Below, piece after piece: positions 33,457-41,335 of a stretch of DNA of 64,000 nucleotides. The position numbers and the translations under genes were made by a program. Each line of letters begins with the position of its first letter. The first letter of the stretch is position 1. Origin of the DNA: Actinomadura viridilutea (GTDB taxonomy: Bacteria > Actinomycetota > Actinomycetes > Streptosporangiales > Streptosporangiaceae); contig PVNI01000004.1 in NCBI GenBank assembly GCA_003001795.1, positions 62,001 to 126,000 on the forward strand, read 5' to 3'. The notes under the pieces are model-generated. The model saw nothing but the letters and a program-made list of their open reading frames with translations. It ran no database searches and was not told the DNA's origin.

Positions 33457-33897
33457 TCAGGTGCGCGCGCCGCGGCCGGTCGGGGTCGCCCCCTCCCGCG
33501 CCGGACGGCCGCAGGAGCCGCAGACCACCTCGGGCTGCAGATGCTCCCCGCAGGTGTGGATCCACCGCACGGGCGGGTCGTCGGGGTGCAGGTGCCGGTC
33601 GCCCCACCGCATCAGCAGGGCCAGCACGTCGCTCAGCTCCCAGCCCGCCTGGGTGAGGTGGTATTCGTAGCGGGCCGGACGCTCGCTGTAGAGCTCGCGC
33701 CGAAGGATGCCGGCGGCTTCGAGCTTGCGCAGCCGCGCCGTGAGGATGTCCCGCGGAGCGCCCGTGTTGCGGGCGATGCCGTCGAACCGGCGGACGCCGT
33801 AGATCAGCTCCCGGATGACGAGCAGACTCCAGCGTTCGCCGACGATCTGGAGGGTGTCGGCGATGGAGCACTCGCGCGGGTCGGCGTTCTTCGGCAT
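33457..33897 (-). CDS. HxlR-family regulator with N-terminal Cys (candidate electrophile sensor)
   Basis: The protein has 146 aa from ATG 33897. The HxlR winged helix begins MPKNADPRECSIADTLQIVG and continues RWSLLVIRELIYGVRRFDG and DILTARLRKLEAAGIL. Cys10 sits where several HxlR/DUF24 proteins (YodB, HypR) carry the thiol that senses electrophiles, although it is also common in actinobacterial members without known function. A C-terminal HTCGEHL ... CGSCGR Cys cluster may bind zinc. A TTGG-N5-CCAA-type dyad lies 18-32 bp upstream of its start, and the same dyad precedes the thiolase, MFS and thioesterase genes. It is thus the likely local regulator. Confidence 0.85.
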   Translation of the reverse strand: MPKNADPRECSIADTLQIVGERWSLLVIRELIYGVRRFDGIARNTGAPRDILTARLRKLEAAGILRRELYSERPARYEYHLTQAGWELSDVLALLMRWGDRHLHPDDPPVRWIHTCGEHLQPEVVCGSCGRPAREGATPTGRGART

Positions 33898-33914
33898 GCC
33901 CCCAGCATACGTCC

Positions 33915-33929
33915 GTTGGTTTTTCCGAC
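33915..33929. promoter_or_regulatory. TTGG-N5-CCAA-type dyad, site 1 (HxlR promoter)
   Basis: GTTGG-TTTTT-CCGAC, one mismatch from a perfect GTTGG-N5-CCAAC dyad. It ends 18 bp upstream of the HxlR start codon, as expected for autoregulation. Confidence 0.65.
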
Positions 33930-33958
33930 GCCCTCGCTCGCGTGACGCGGCCGGGACA

Positions 33959-33996
33959 GGGGACCGGGTCGGCCCGGGCTCCATCGCCCGGTCCCC
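33959..33996 (-). terminator. terminator after the thiolase gene
   Basis: GGGGACCGGG (33959-33968) and CCCGGTCCCC (33987-33996) form a perfect 10-bp stem, 17 bp beyond the thiolase stop. It separates the thiolase transcript from the HxlR gene. Confidence 0.75.
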
Positions 33997-34012
33997 CGGC
34001 GGCGGACGGCGG

Positions 34013-35176
34013 TCAGAGGCGCTCGATGATGGTGGCGTTGGCCAGGCCGCCGGCCTCGCACATGGTCTGCAGGCCGAAGCGGGCCCCGCGGTCCTCCAGG
34101 GCGTGCAGGAGGGTGGTCATGATGCGCGCGCCGCTGGCGCCCAGCGGGTGGCCGATGGCGATCGCGCCGCCCCGCACGTTCAGCTTCTTCGGGTCGACGC
34201 CGGTTTCGCGCCGCCACGCCAGCACGACCGAGGAGAACGCCTCGTTGACCTCGAACAGGTCGATGTCGTCCAGCGTCAGCCCGGCGCGCTTGAGCACCTT
34301 CTCGGTCGCCGGGATGACGGCGGTGAGCATCATCAGCGGGTCGTCCCCGGCCACCGCGAAGCTGTGGAACCGGGCGCGCGGCCGCAGTCCGAGCCGCTCG
34401 GCGGCGTCCCCGCTCATGATCAGCAGGGCGGCCGCGCCGTCGTTGATCGGGGAGGTGTTGCCCGCCGTGACCTGCCACCCGATCTCGGGGAACCGCTCCT
34501 CGTAGACGGGGTCGTAGTAGGCGGGCTTGAGCCCGGCGAGCGCCTCCATGGAGGTGGTGGGGCGGATGGTCTCGTCCCGCTGCCCGGTCCAGGCGACCTC
34601 GCGGTCGAACTCGCCGCCCTCCCAGGCGGCGTGCGCGCGCATGTGCGACTCGTAGGCGAAGGCGTCGAGCTCCTCGCGCGACAGCTTCCACTTGGCGGCG
34701 ATCCGTTCGGCGGCGATGCCCTGCCCGATCAGCCCGCCGGGGTAGCGCTCGGGCAGAAGGGTGCCGAAGGGGTCGCTGCCGGGCAGCACGTTGGATCCCA
34801 TCGGGACGCGCGACATCGACTCGACGCCGCAGGCGATCGCGATGTCGTACGCGCCGCTGATCACTCCCTGCGCGACGAAGTGCGCGGCCTGCTGCGACGA
34901 GCCGCACTGGCGGTCCACGGTGGTGGCCGGCACGCTCTCGGGGAACCCCGCGGCGAGCACGGCCGAGCGGGTGATGTTGAGCGCCTGGTCCCCCGCCTGG
35001 GTGACCACGCCGCCCACCACGTCGTCGATCTCGGCCGGGTCGACGCCCGCCCGCTCCACCAGAATCTTGAGGGTCTTGGCCAGCAGGTCCACCGGGTGTT
35101 CGGAGTGCAGCCGCCCGCCCGGCTTGCCCTTGCCGATCGGCGTGCGCACCGCCTCCACGATCACTGCGTCCCGCAT
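34013..35176 (-). CDS. acetyl-CoA acetyltransferase (thiolase II), candidate self-resistance copy
   Basis: The protein has 387 aa. It has the nucleophile Cys in VDRQCGSSQQAAHF, then NEAFSSVVLAWR, GGAIAIGHPLGASGAR and the C-terminal CEAGGLANATIIERL. It condenses or cleaves acetyl-CoA/acetoacetyl-CoA. It sits beside the polyyne-like cluster and carries its own TTGG-type promoter dyad. Bacterial polyynes are known to inhibit acetyl-CoA acetyltransferase, and the massilin cluster encodes a tolerant copy (MasL). I infer a similar protective role here. Ordinary fatty-acid catabolism is the alternative. Confidence 0.93.
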   Translation of the reverse strand: MRDAVIVEAVRTPIGKGKPGGRLHSEHPVDLLAKTLKILVERAGVDPAEIDDVVGGVVTQAGDQALNITRSAVLAAGFPESVPATTVDRQCGSSQQAAHFVAQGVISGAYDIAIACGVESMSRVPMGSNVLPGSDPFGTLLPERYPGGLIGQGIAAERIAAKWKLSREELDAFAYESHMRAHAAWEGGEFDREVAWTGQRDETIRPTTSMEALAGLKPAYYDPVYEERFPEIGWQVTAGNTSPINDGAAALLIMSGDAAERLGLRPRARFHSFAVAGDDPLMMLTAVIPATEKVLKRAGLTLDDIDLFEVNEAFSSVVLAWRRETGVDPKKLNVRGGAIAIGHPLGASGARIMTTLLHALEDRGARFGLQTMCEAGGLANATIIERL

Positions 35177-35247
35177 CTCGATCTCCTTGTGACGGCTCGG
35201 GACTCCAACGAACCGAATTGCGTTCGATTCCCACTATCCGCACGTTA

Positions 35248-35262
35248 GTTGGAAAACACAAC
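35248..35262. promoter_or_regulatory. TTGG-N5-CCAA-type dyad, site 2 (thiolase promoter)
   Basis: GTTGG-AAAAC-ACAAC, one mismatch from the GTTGG-N5-CCAAC dyad, 71 bp upstream of the thiolase ATG. Confidence 0.65.
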
Positions 35263-35289
35263 CCACTCCCCGCGTGGCCGCCGTCACAC

Positions 35290-35322
35290 GGCGCGGCGCC
35301 GGGGCGGGCGCGGCGCCGCGCC
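35290..35322 (-). terminator. terminator after the MFS gene
   Basis: GGCGCGGCGCC (35290-35300) and GGCGCCGCGCC (35312-35322) are perfect 11-bp arms, 12 bp beyond the MFS stop. Confidence 0.75.
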
Positions 35323-35333
35323 GCTCGGTCGCT

Positions 35334-36728
35334 TCAGGAACGTCGGGCGCGCGGGACCGCCAGGCACGCCGACGCGGCCGCCGCGGCGGCGATCACGGTG
35401 GCCAGCCAGCCGGCGTCGAACGCGCTCCGGACGTCGTCGCGCGCGCCCAGCACCGCCACGAGCATCGCGACGCCGAGCACGGTCCCGACCTGGCGGGCCA
35501 TGGTGACCACCGCGGACCCGGTGGAGAAGTTCTGCGGCGGCACCGCCGACACGGCGGCTCCGATCAGCGTGGGCAGGGTCAGTCCGACGCCCACGCCGGT
35601 CAGCAGCATTCCGGGCAGCATGCCGGCGGCGTAGCCGTCCTCCATGCGCCACATCCACCAGCCGATGCCCGCCGCGAACACGGCGCAGCCGAGGAACGAC
35701 AGCGGCCCCGCGCCCAGCCGGCGGGCCAGCGGCGCGGCGCCCACCGCGAGCCCGGGCACCATCAGCGGGCCGGGGGCGATCGCCAGCCCGGTGCGCAGCG
35801 CCGACCACTGCCACACCTGCTGGCACCACAGCACCGCCGACAGCAGCATGGCGCCGAACGCCACCGCGAACAGGATGTTGGCCGCCGTGGCGGGGCTGAA
35901 CGCGGGCAGCCGCAGCAGCGCGGGCGGGACCAGCGGCGACGGGTGCCGCGCCGACTGCCACGCCAACAGCGCGAGCAGCACCGCGCCGACCGCGATCGAG
36001 CCCGCCGCCCGCGGCGACGTCCAGCCCCAGTCCTCGCTCTTGACCACGCCGAGGGCGATCGCGGCGACGCCGGCCGTGAGCAGCGCCGCGCCCAGCAGGT
36101 CCGGCCGCGACCGGTCCGTCCGGGCGGGCGGACGCGGCAGCAGCGACAGGCCCGCCGCCAGCGCGGCGACGCCGATCGGCACGTTCACCAGGAAGGCCCA
36201 GCGCCAGTCGGACTGGGCGAGCAGGCCGCCCGCGACCGGCCCGAGCGCCGCGGCCAGACCGCTGATCGCCGTCCAGCCGCGCACCGCGGCCAGCCGCCGC
36301 TCCGGCGGCGCCGCGGCCAGCAGCAGCCCCAGCGAGGACGGGATGAGCGTCGCCGCGCCGGCCGCCTGGACGACCCGCGCCGCCACCAGAGTCCAGACGC
36401 CCGGCGCGACGGCGCAGGCCACCGAGGCCGCCGTGAACACGGCCAGGCCGAGCAGATAGGCGCGGCGCGCCCCGGTCCGGTCGGCGAACCCGCCGGCCGG
36501 GACCATCAACGCGGCGAACACCACCGCGTAGGCGTTGAGCACCCAGGACAGCTCGGACAGCGACGCCCCGGCGTACTGCTCGCCGATCTGCGGCAGGGCC
36601 ACGTTCACGATGAACATGTCGAGGTTGGACATCGCCACCCCGGCGGCGACGACGGCGAAGACGGGGCCCAGCCGGGCTTTGGGCGCCGCCGTCGCGGCGC
36701 CGGCGGGCCGGGTGGTCGGACTGCTCAC
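35334..36728 (-). CDS. MFS drug exporter, DHA2 (EmrB/QacA) family
   Basis: The protein has 464 aa from GTG 36728 (GGAGGAA upstream). It is a 14-helix-type transporter: motif A-like GGFADRTGARRAYLLGL, motif B-like ARVVQAAGAATLIPSSLGLL, and motif C-like GLAAALGPVAGGLLAQ. It is proton-driven and exports hydrophobic compounds. Next to the polyyne-like cluster and sharing its regulatory dyad with the thiolase, it is the likely exporter of the product. Confidence 0.93.
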   Translation of the reverse strand: MSSPTTRPAGAATAAPKARLGPVFAVVAAGVAMSNLDMFIVNVALPQIGEQYAGASLSELSWVLNAYAVVFAALMVPAGGFADRTGARRAYLLGLAVFTAASVACAVAPGVWTLVAARVVQAAGAATLIPSSLGLLLAAAPPERRLAAVRGWTAISGLAAALGPVAGGLLAQSDWRWAFLVNVPIGVAALAAGLSLLPRPPARTDRSRPDLLGAALLTAGVAAIALGVVKSEDWGWTSPRAAGSIAVGAVLLALLAWQSARHPSPLVPPALLRLPAFSPATAANILFAVAFGAMLLSAVLWCQQVWQWSALRTGLAIAPGPLMVPGLAVGAAPLARRLGAGPLSFLGCAVFAAGIGWWMWRMEDGYAAGMLPGMLLTGVGVGLTLPTLIGAAVSAVPPQNFSTGSAVVTMARQVGTVLGVAMLVAVLGARDDVRSAFDAGWLATVIAAAAAASACLAVPRARRS

Positions 36729-36746
36729 GGGCGTTCCTCCGGATCG

Positions 36747-36795
36747 CGTTCGGGACCGGGAGAGTTTGTTTTTCCAACCCTCCCGGTCCCGAACG
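36747..36795. promoter_or_regulatory. 15-bp perfect inverted repeat enclosing the MFS regulatory dyad
   Basis: CGTTCGGGACCGGGA (36747-36761) and its exact complement (36781-36795) flank a 19-nt T-rich loop that contains the TTGG-type dyad. It lies between the MFS start and the stop of the pseudo-hydrolase, so it can serve as terminator of the biosynthetic operon and as part of the MFS promoter. Confidence 0.75.
36764..36778. promoter_or_regulatory. TTGG-N5-CCAA-type dyad, site 3 (MFS promoter)
   Basis: On the minus strand GTTGG-AAAAA-CAAAC, one mismatch from the GTTGG-N5-CCAAC dyad, 36-50 bp upstream of the MFS GTG. Confidence 0.65.
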
Positions 36796-36845
36796 TAGCA
36801 GCCGTGTTTTTCACGGCACAACCGGTGGCCCGTGTGGACGAGGTC

Positions 36846-37748
36846 TCAGCCGAAGAAGTCCACGAAGGCGTCGACGACCGCCTGCGGCTGCTCCTCCACC
36901 AGGTAGTTGCGCGTGTTCGCGACCTCCACCACGCGCACGTCCTCCGCCTGCTGGGGCAGCACCTTGCTCATGTACTCGTAGAACGGCCCGTACGCCAGCC
37001 CCAGCACCGGAACGGTCAGCCGACCGTAGGAGGCGAAGTCCGCGATGTCCTTCTGGTACGCCTGGAACCATCCCTGGCACGCGCGGATCGCCTCGGGCGA
37101 GTCGTAGGCGCGCGCGTACACCTCCCGGTCCCGGTCGGTGACGGCCCGCGGGTCGGTCAGGCTGAGCCCGAACATGTAGTCGATCATCAGCCGGTACCGC
37201 CCGGCCAGCAGCTTCACCGGGAAGTCCGGGACGATGTTGAACGCCAGCCACCAGCGGTGCGGCGGCGGCTCGTCCGGCGGCGGCATGATCCGGAAGTCGT
37301 AGTAGCTCTCGTCGATGTGCGTGGTGTTGAGCAGCGCCAGCCGGCGGGTCGCCTCCGGATGGTTGGCCGCGTGCGCGAACGCCACCATGGAGCCGATGCC
37401 GTGCCCGGCGATGTTGATCCGCTCGTGGCCGAGCCGCCGGGCGAGGGCGCGGATGTCGGCCGCCATGGTCTTCTTGTCGAACCCGCCCGCCGGCTTGGAC
37501 GACCCGCCCATGCCGCGCAGGTCCACCGCGATCACCCGGTACCGCTCGGCGAGCGCGGGCATCACCTTGCGGTACTCCCACCACGTCTCCGGCCAGCCGG
37601 GCACCAGCACCAGCGGCTCGCCCGCGCCGCCGGCCACGTAGTGGAGGCGGACGCCGTTCACCTCGGCGTGCCGGCTCTCGAAGTCGCCCAGGGAGGCCGC
37701 CAGCTCCGGGTCGCTCAGCCCGTCGGCCGCGCCGTCGGTCGCGCTCAT
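36846..37748 (-). CDS. alpha/beta-hydrolase-fold protein lacking nucleophile and catalytic His
   Basis: The protein has 300 aa and is epoxide-hydrolase-like: LVLVPGWPETWWEYRKVMPA, AVDLRGMGGSSKP, and the elbow INIAGHGIGSMVAFAHAANH. The residue that is Asp in GHDIG-type enzymes is Gly here (codon GGC). The C-terminal loop that normally holds His (G-H-x3-E-E-x-P) reads NTRNYLVEEQPQ. Both key catalytic residues are therefore replaced, so it is probably a non-catalytic binding protein, or has a changed chemistry. It is the last gene of the polyyne-like operon, 83 bp after the P450. Confidence 0.88.
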   Translation of the reverse strand: MSATDGAADGLSDPELAASLGDFESRHAEVNGVRLHYVAGGAGEPLVLVPGWPETWWEYRKVMPALAERYRVIAVDLRGMGGSSKPAGGFDKKTMAADIRALARRLGHERINIAGHGIGSMVAFAHAANHPEATRRLALLNTTHIDESYYDFRIMPPPDEPPPHRWWLAFNIVPDFPVKLLAGRYRLMIDYMFGLSLTDPRAVTDRDREVYARAYDSPEAIRACQGWFQAYQKDIADFASYGRLTVPVLGLAYGPFYEYMSKVLPQQAEDVRVVEVANTRNYLVEEQPQAVVDAFVDFFG

Positions 37749-37830
37749 CGCCGTCGTGTCCCCTTCCGTGCTCGTCGCGTGCTCGTCGCGTGCTGGGTCG
37801 TCGCTTCCGGTCCGCGGCGGTCGCCGGCGT

Positions 37831-39093
37831 TCACTTCGTGACGACCGGCAGGGTCGCGTGCCCCCGCTGCACGAGCTGGTCGCGGAAGGTCGGACGGTCC
37901 GCGAGCCTCATGCGGGGGAACCGGCGCAGCAGCCGCGGCACCACCGTCCGCGCCTCCATCCGGGCCAGCGGCGCGCCCAGGCAGAAGTGCGCCCCGCCGC
38001 TGAGCGTGAGCGGCTGGTTGTCGGGCCGGGTCGGGTCGAACACGTCCGGCCGGTCGAAACGGCGCGGGTCGCGGTTCCCCGCGGCGATGAGCAGCGTCAC
38101 CGGCGTCCCCCCGGCGATGTGCTCGCCGAAGAACCGCATGTCCCGCGCCGCCACCCGGTTGAGCGCCTGCACCGCGGGGTCGTACCGCAGCGTCTCCTCC
38201 ACGAACCCTTCCGCGAACGGCGAGTCCGGCTCGTCGCGCAGCCGCTCGGCGTGCTCGGGGTGCTCCAGGGCCAGCCGCACCATGTTGCTGAGCAGGTCCT
38301 GCGGCGCCTCCGCCGCCGCCACGATCAGCAGCATCAGGTTGGCGATCAGCTCCTGCTCCGACAGCTCCCCGCTGTCGTCGCTGGCCTTGATGAACGCGCT
38401 GGTCAGGTCGGATCCGGGACGGGCGCGCCGCGCCCGGACCAGCTCGGTGGTCCAGTCGGCCAGCCGGTCCATGCCGGAGTCGCCGCGCTCCAGTTCGGAC
38501 AGGTCGCCGATCGGGTCGAGCGCGGTGGTGATGTCGCCGATGATCCCGCGCATCCCGGCCCGCTCCTCCGGGGGGATGCCGAGCAGCTCGCCGATCACCG
38601 AGATCGCGAAGCGGTAGGAGAACTCCGGCACCAGGTCCACGACCGCGCAGCCCGCGCCCAGCACCGCGACGTGCTCGACGACCTCGTCGGCGACCCGTTC
38701 CACCAACGGCTGCCATGCCGCCACGCTGCGCGCGGAGAAAGCGCTGCCGAAGAAGCGGCGATAGCGCTCATGGTTCGGGTCGTTGGAGAACAGCATGTTG
38801 CGGGTGAGCCACCGCCACGACGAGTGGTCGCGCCACCCGGGCATCCTGGCGTCCTGGACGGCGGCGTCGGTGGACAGCAGGTCGGGCTCGCGCAGCGCCC
38901 GCGCGCATTCGGCGTAGCCGGTGACGACGACGTGCGCGCCGCCCAGGCTCACCACCGCGCCGTGCGCGCGCATCTTCTCGTACAACGGGTAGGGGTCGCG
39001 CTTGCCCTCGGGGGTCAGCAGCCGCAGCATCACCTCGACCGGATCGGCCAGCGTCCCGGCCGACGTCCCGGCCGACGTCGTGGTCGTCGTCAT
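37831..39093 (-). CDS. cytochrome P450
   Basis: The protein has 420 aa. The heme-ligand loop is LSGGAHFCLGAPLARMEA (Cys ligand) and the K-helix ExxR is EETLR. The I-helix oxygen-binding region reads LLIVAAAEAPQDLL, so the usual acid-Thr pair (AGxET) has Ala in place of Thr. By analogy with CayG of the caryoynencin cluster it may hydroxylate or rearrange the desaturated chain. It lies 9 bp after the rubredoxin gene, which may supply electrons. GAGGAG precedes ATG 39093. Confidence 0.94.
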   Translation of the reverse strand: MTTTTTSAGTSAGTLADPVEVMLRLLTPEGKRDPYPLYEKMRAHGAVVSLGGAHVVVTGYAECARALREPDLLSTDAAVQDARMPGWRDHSSWRWLTRNMLFSNDPNHERYRRFFGSAFSARSVAAWQPLVERVADEVVEHVAVLGAGCAVVDLVPEFSYRFAISVIGELLGIPPEERAGMRGIIGDITTALDPIGDLSELERGDSGMDRLADWTTELVRARRARPGSDLTSAFIKASDDSGELSEQELIANLMLLIVAAAEAPQDLLSNMVRLALEHPEHAERLRDEPDSPFAEGFVEETLRYDPAVQALNRVAARDMRFFGEHIAGGTPVTLLIAAGNRDPRRFDRPDVFDPTRPDNQPLTLSGGAHFCLGAPLARMEARTVVPRLLRRFPRMRLADRPTFRDQLVQRGHATLPVVTK

Positions 39094-39102
39094 GTTCGCT
39101 CC

Positions 39103-39306
39103 TCAGGACAGGGGGGCCATCACGAAGTCGTCCTTGCTCACGCCGCAGTCCGGGCAGACCCAGTCGTCGGGGATGTCGTCCCACGCGGTGCCCGGCGGGA
39201 TGCCCTCCTCGGGCAGGCCCTCGTCCTCGTAGTAGACGAAGCCGCACACCAGGCACATCCAGGCCTTGCCCTTGACGGCGCCTTCGGCGACGCCCGGTGT
39301 CGTCAT
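39103..39306 (-). CDS. rubredoxin
   Basis: The protein has 67 aa. It has both iron knuckles, MCLVCGFVYYEDEG and WVCPDCGVSKDDF, and the GIPPGTAWDDIPDDW spacer typical of rubredoxins that feed membrane-bound alkane or fatty-acyl oxygenases. ATG 39306 overlaps the hydrolase stop (ATGA). It lies between three diiron desaturases and a P450, so it is the probable electron carrier of this pathway. No rubredoxin reductase gene is adjacent. Confidence 0.95.
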   Translation of the reverse strand: MTTPGVAEGAVKGKAWMCLVCGFVYYEDEGLPEEGIPPGTAWDDIPDDWVCPDCGVSKDDFVMAPLS

Positions 39307-40184
39307 GTCATCGCCTCCTCTCCCGCGCCCGCGTGGCGCACGATGAAGTCGCAGACCAGCTCCCGGACGGCGGGGGCCATGAGGATCCCGTAGTGGCCCG
39401 TCCCGGCGACCGGCTCCAGCCGGACGTCGCGCAGCCCGGTCACGACCCGCTGCGTCTCCGCGAACGGCACCACGTCGTCGTCCGGGTCGTGCATCGCCAG
39501 GACCGGCAGTCTCAGGTCCCGGCCCAGCCCGACGACGTCCCAGTGCGCCACCGGCACGCCGTTGCGCTTCCACAGCTCGGCATAGATCCGCTCCACCAGG
39601 GGCCGGCGCAGCCGCAGCTCCGACCGCGACCAGCGCTCCAGGACCCCGGTCAGCGTGCAGGCCGGAGCGATCATGGCCAGGCACGCCACGTCCGCCCCGC
39701 CGCGCTCGGCGACCGCGCCGGTGGCGGCGATCGCGCCGAGCGAGTGCGCGACCACCGCCCGGACGCCGCCGTGGTCCTCCAGCGCGTCCAGCACCGCCCC
39801 GGTCGCCCGCGTGAACTGGGTCATCGTGGCCTGCGCCCCCGGGTTCACGCCGTGCCCGGGCGCGTCGAACGCCGCGACCCGGTAGCCCAGCGCGCGCAGC
39901 GGCGCGACCAGGGGGTGCATGCTGCCGCTGTCGATGCCCCAGCCGTGGACGAGCAGGACGACGGGGCCCGTGTCGCCCCACAGGTAGCCGCCGCGGACGT
40001 CGGGGTCGCCGTCCACGGGGAACCGCCGCGCGCCCAGCGGCACCACGTCGTCGGGGCGGACGCCCAGCGCGCGGGTGTCGCTGAACACGTCGGTGGCCCG
40101 CCGCCCGGCGGCGCCGGGCGCGAGCGCGCCCAGCACCGCGTAGCCCAACCGCCGCACCGGCAGCGGGATCCGCACCGCCGTCAC
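39303..40184 (-). CDS. alpha/beta hydrolase, candidate product-releasing thioesterase
   Basis: The protein has 293 aa from GTG 40184, overlapping the desaturase stop (GTGA). Features are LLVHGWGIDSGSMHPLVAPL (oxyanion region), AAFDAPGHG, the nucleophile elbow AVVAHSLGAIAAT, acid MHDPDDDVVPF, and the catalytic His in GTGHYGILM, so the triad is intact. In polyyne clusters a hydrolase at this place releases the acyl chain from the ACP. That role is inferred from context. Confidence 0.88.
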   Translation of the reverse strand: MTAVRIPLPVRRLGYAVLGALAPGAAGRRATDVFSDTRALGVRPDDVVPLGARRFPVDGDPDVRGGYLWGDTGPVVLLVHGWGIDSGSMHPLVAPLRALGYRVAAFDAPGHGVNPGAQATMTQFTRATGAVLDALEDHGGVRAVVAHSLGAIAATGAVAERGGADVACLAMIAPACTLTGVLERWSRSELRLRRPLVERIYAELWKRNGVPVAHWDVVGLGRDLRLPVLAMHDPDDDVVPFAETQRVVTGLRDVRLEPVAGTGHYGILMAPAVRELVCDFIVRHAGAGEEAMT

Positions 40185-41302
40185 GACGCCGCCCGCAGCG
40201 GCTCCGCCCGGCGCTCGCGTCCGCCGTCGGCCGTGGGCGGCACCTGCCCCCGGGAGAAGTCGGTGTAGAACCCGGACTCGGTGTCGTAGAAGTGCAGCCG
40301 CCGGATGATCGTCCACAGGTGCGACAGCTTCAGGTCGCGCTCGCGGACCATGCCGGGATAGGCGCGCTTGAGCGCCTCCTGCGCCTTGGGCAGGTTGTAG
40401 AAGGGGATCGGCGGTGCGACGTGGTGGGCGGTGTGCACCGAGATGTTGTGCGTCAGGAACAGCAGCCAGCGCGGATAGCGGTAGTCGGTGGTCAGCAGCA
40501 GCCGTCCCGCGTTCTTGGTCCAGTGCTCAGAGGTCAGGAACGGGACGTCGGCGGCGCTGTGGTGCATCAGCGTGGTGGCGCTGAACCAGGCGTGCGTGGC
40601 CAGCCACGGCCCGACGAAGTACAGCAGCAGCCCCTTGACACCGGTGAAATACACCAGCGGCGGGAAGTACAGCGCGCTCGCCGCCAGCACGAACCAGATG
40701 GAGCGCCGCACGTCCCGGCGCATCTCCCGCTTGGGGAAGAACGACGGCCGGAAGCCCGACACCCGCCAGTAGTTGATCGTCCCGCCCCAGAACGCCCAGG
40801 TGCGGGTGGCGTGGTAGACGAACTTGTCCCACCAGGGCATCCGGTCGTACATCGCCGCCGGCAGCGGCTTCCAGTCGGTGTCCAGCTCCAGGTTGTTGGT
40901 GTGCGCGTGGTGCATGTTGTGGACGTGCCGCCACGCGTGGAACGGATAGATCAGCGGCAGCAGCGCGATGTGCCCGATCGCGACGTTGAACCGGCGCGAC
41001 CGGGAGAAGGATCCGTGCCCGCAGTCATGGGCGATGCAGTGCAGGCCCCAGCCGCCGAGACCCGCCACGACCAGCAGCGGGATCCACAGCAGCCAGTGCG
41101 GCGAGAACGCCATGGCGACGATCGCGCCGAGGTAGAGGGCCCAGCTCACCGCGAACCCCAGCAGCCCGCGCCAGGGCCGGGGCTCGAAGTACTCGCGCGG
41201 GATCGCCGCCGCCAGTTTCTCGTCCTTGATCTGCGCGGACCGGCGCATGAACTCCACGAAGGGATCCCCCGGCGCGGTCGGATAGCTGAACGATGCGGCC
41301 AT
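40181..41302 (-). CDS. membrane fatty-acyl desaturase/acetylenase (FADS type)
   Basis: The protein has 373 aa from ATG 41302 (AGGTGACC upstream). Three His boxes are visible: HDCGH, HNMHH and HTAHH, with four transmembrane helices. It is a diiron enzyme that removes hydrogens from lipid- or ACP-bound chains. It is the most divergent of the three desaturases here and matches the position of the third desaturase (after the ACP) in cay-like polyyne clusters. Confidence 0.94.
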   Translation of the reverse strand: MAASFSYPTAPGDPFVEFMRRSAQIKDEKLAAAIPREYFEPRPWRGLLGFAVSWALYLGAIVAMAFSPHWLLWIPLLVVAGLGGWGLHCIAHDCGHGSFSRSRRFNVAIGHIALLPLIYPFHAWRHVHNMHHAHTNNLELDTDWKPLPAAMYDRMPWWDKFVYHATRTWAFWGGTINYWRVSGFRPSFFPKREMRRDVRRSIWFVLAASALYFPPLVYFTGVKGLLLYFVGPWLATHAWFSATTLMHHSAADVPFLTSEHWTKNAGRLLLTTDYRYPRWLLFLTHNISVHTAHHVAPPIPFYNLPKAQEALKRAYPGMVRERDLKLSHLWTIIRRLHFYDTESGFYTDFSRGQVPPTADGGRERRAEPLRAAS

Positions 41303-41335
41303 GGTCACCTGTCCCTCGAACGGTCCGGTGGGTGC

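Noticed and set aside
39103-39981. 292-codon frame ending in the rubredoxin
   Set aside because: Only the last 67 codons are rubredoxin; the ATG at 39306 overlaps the hydrolase stop as expected for this operon.
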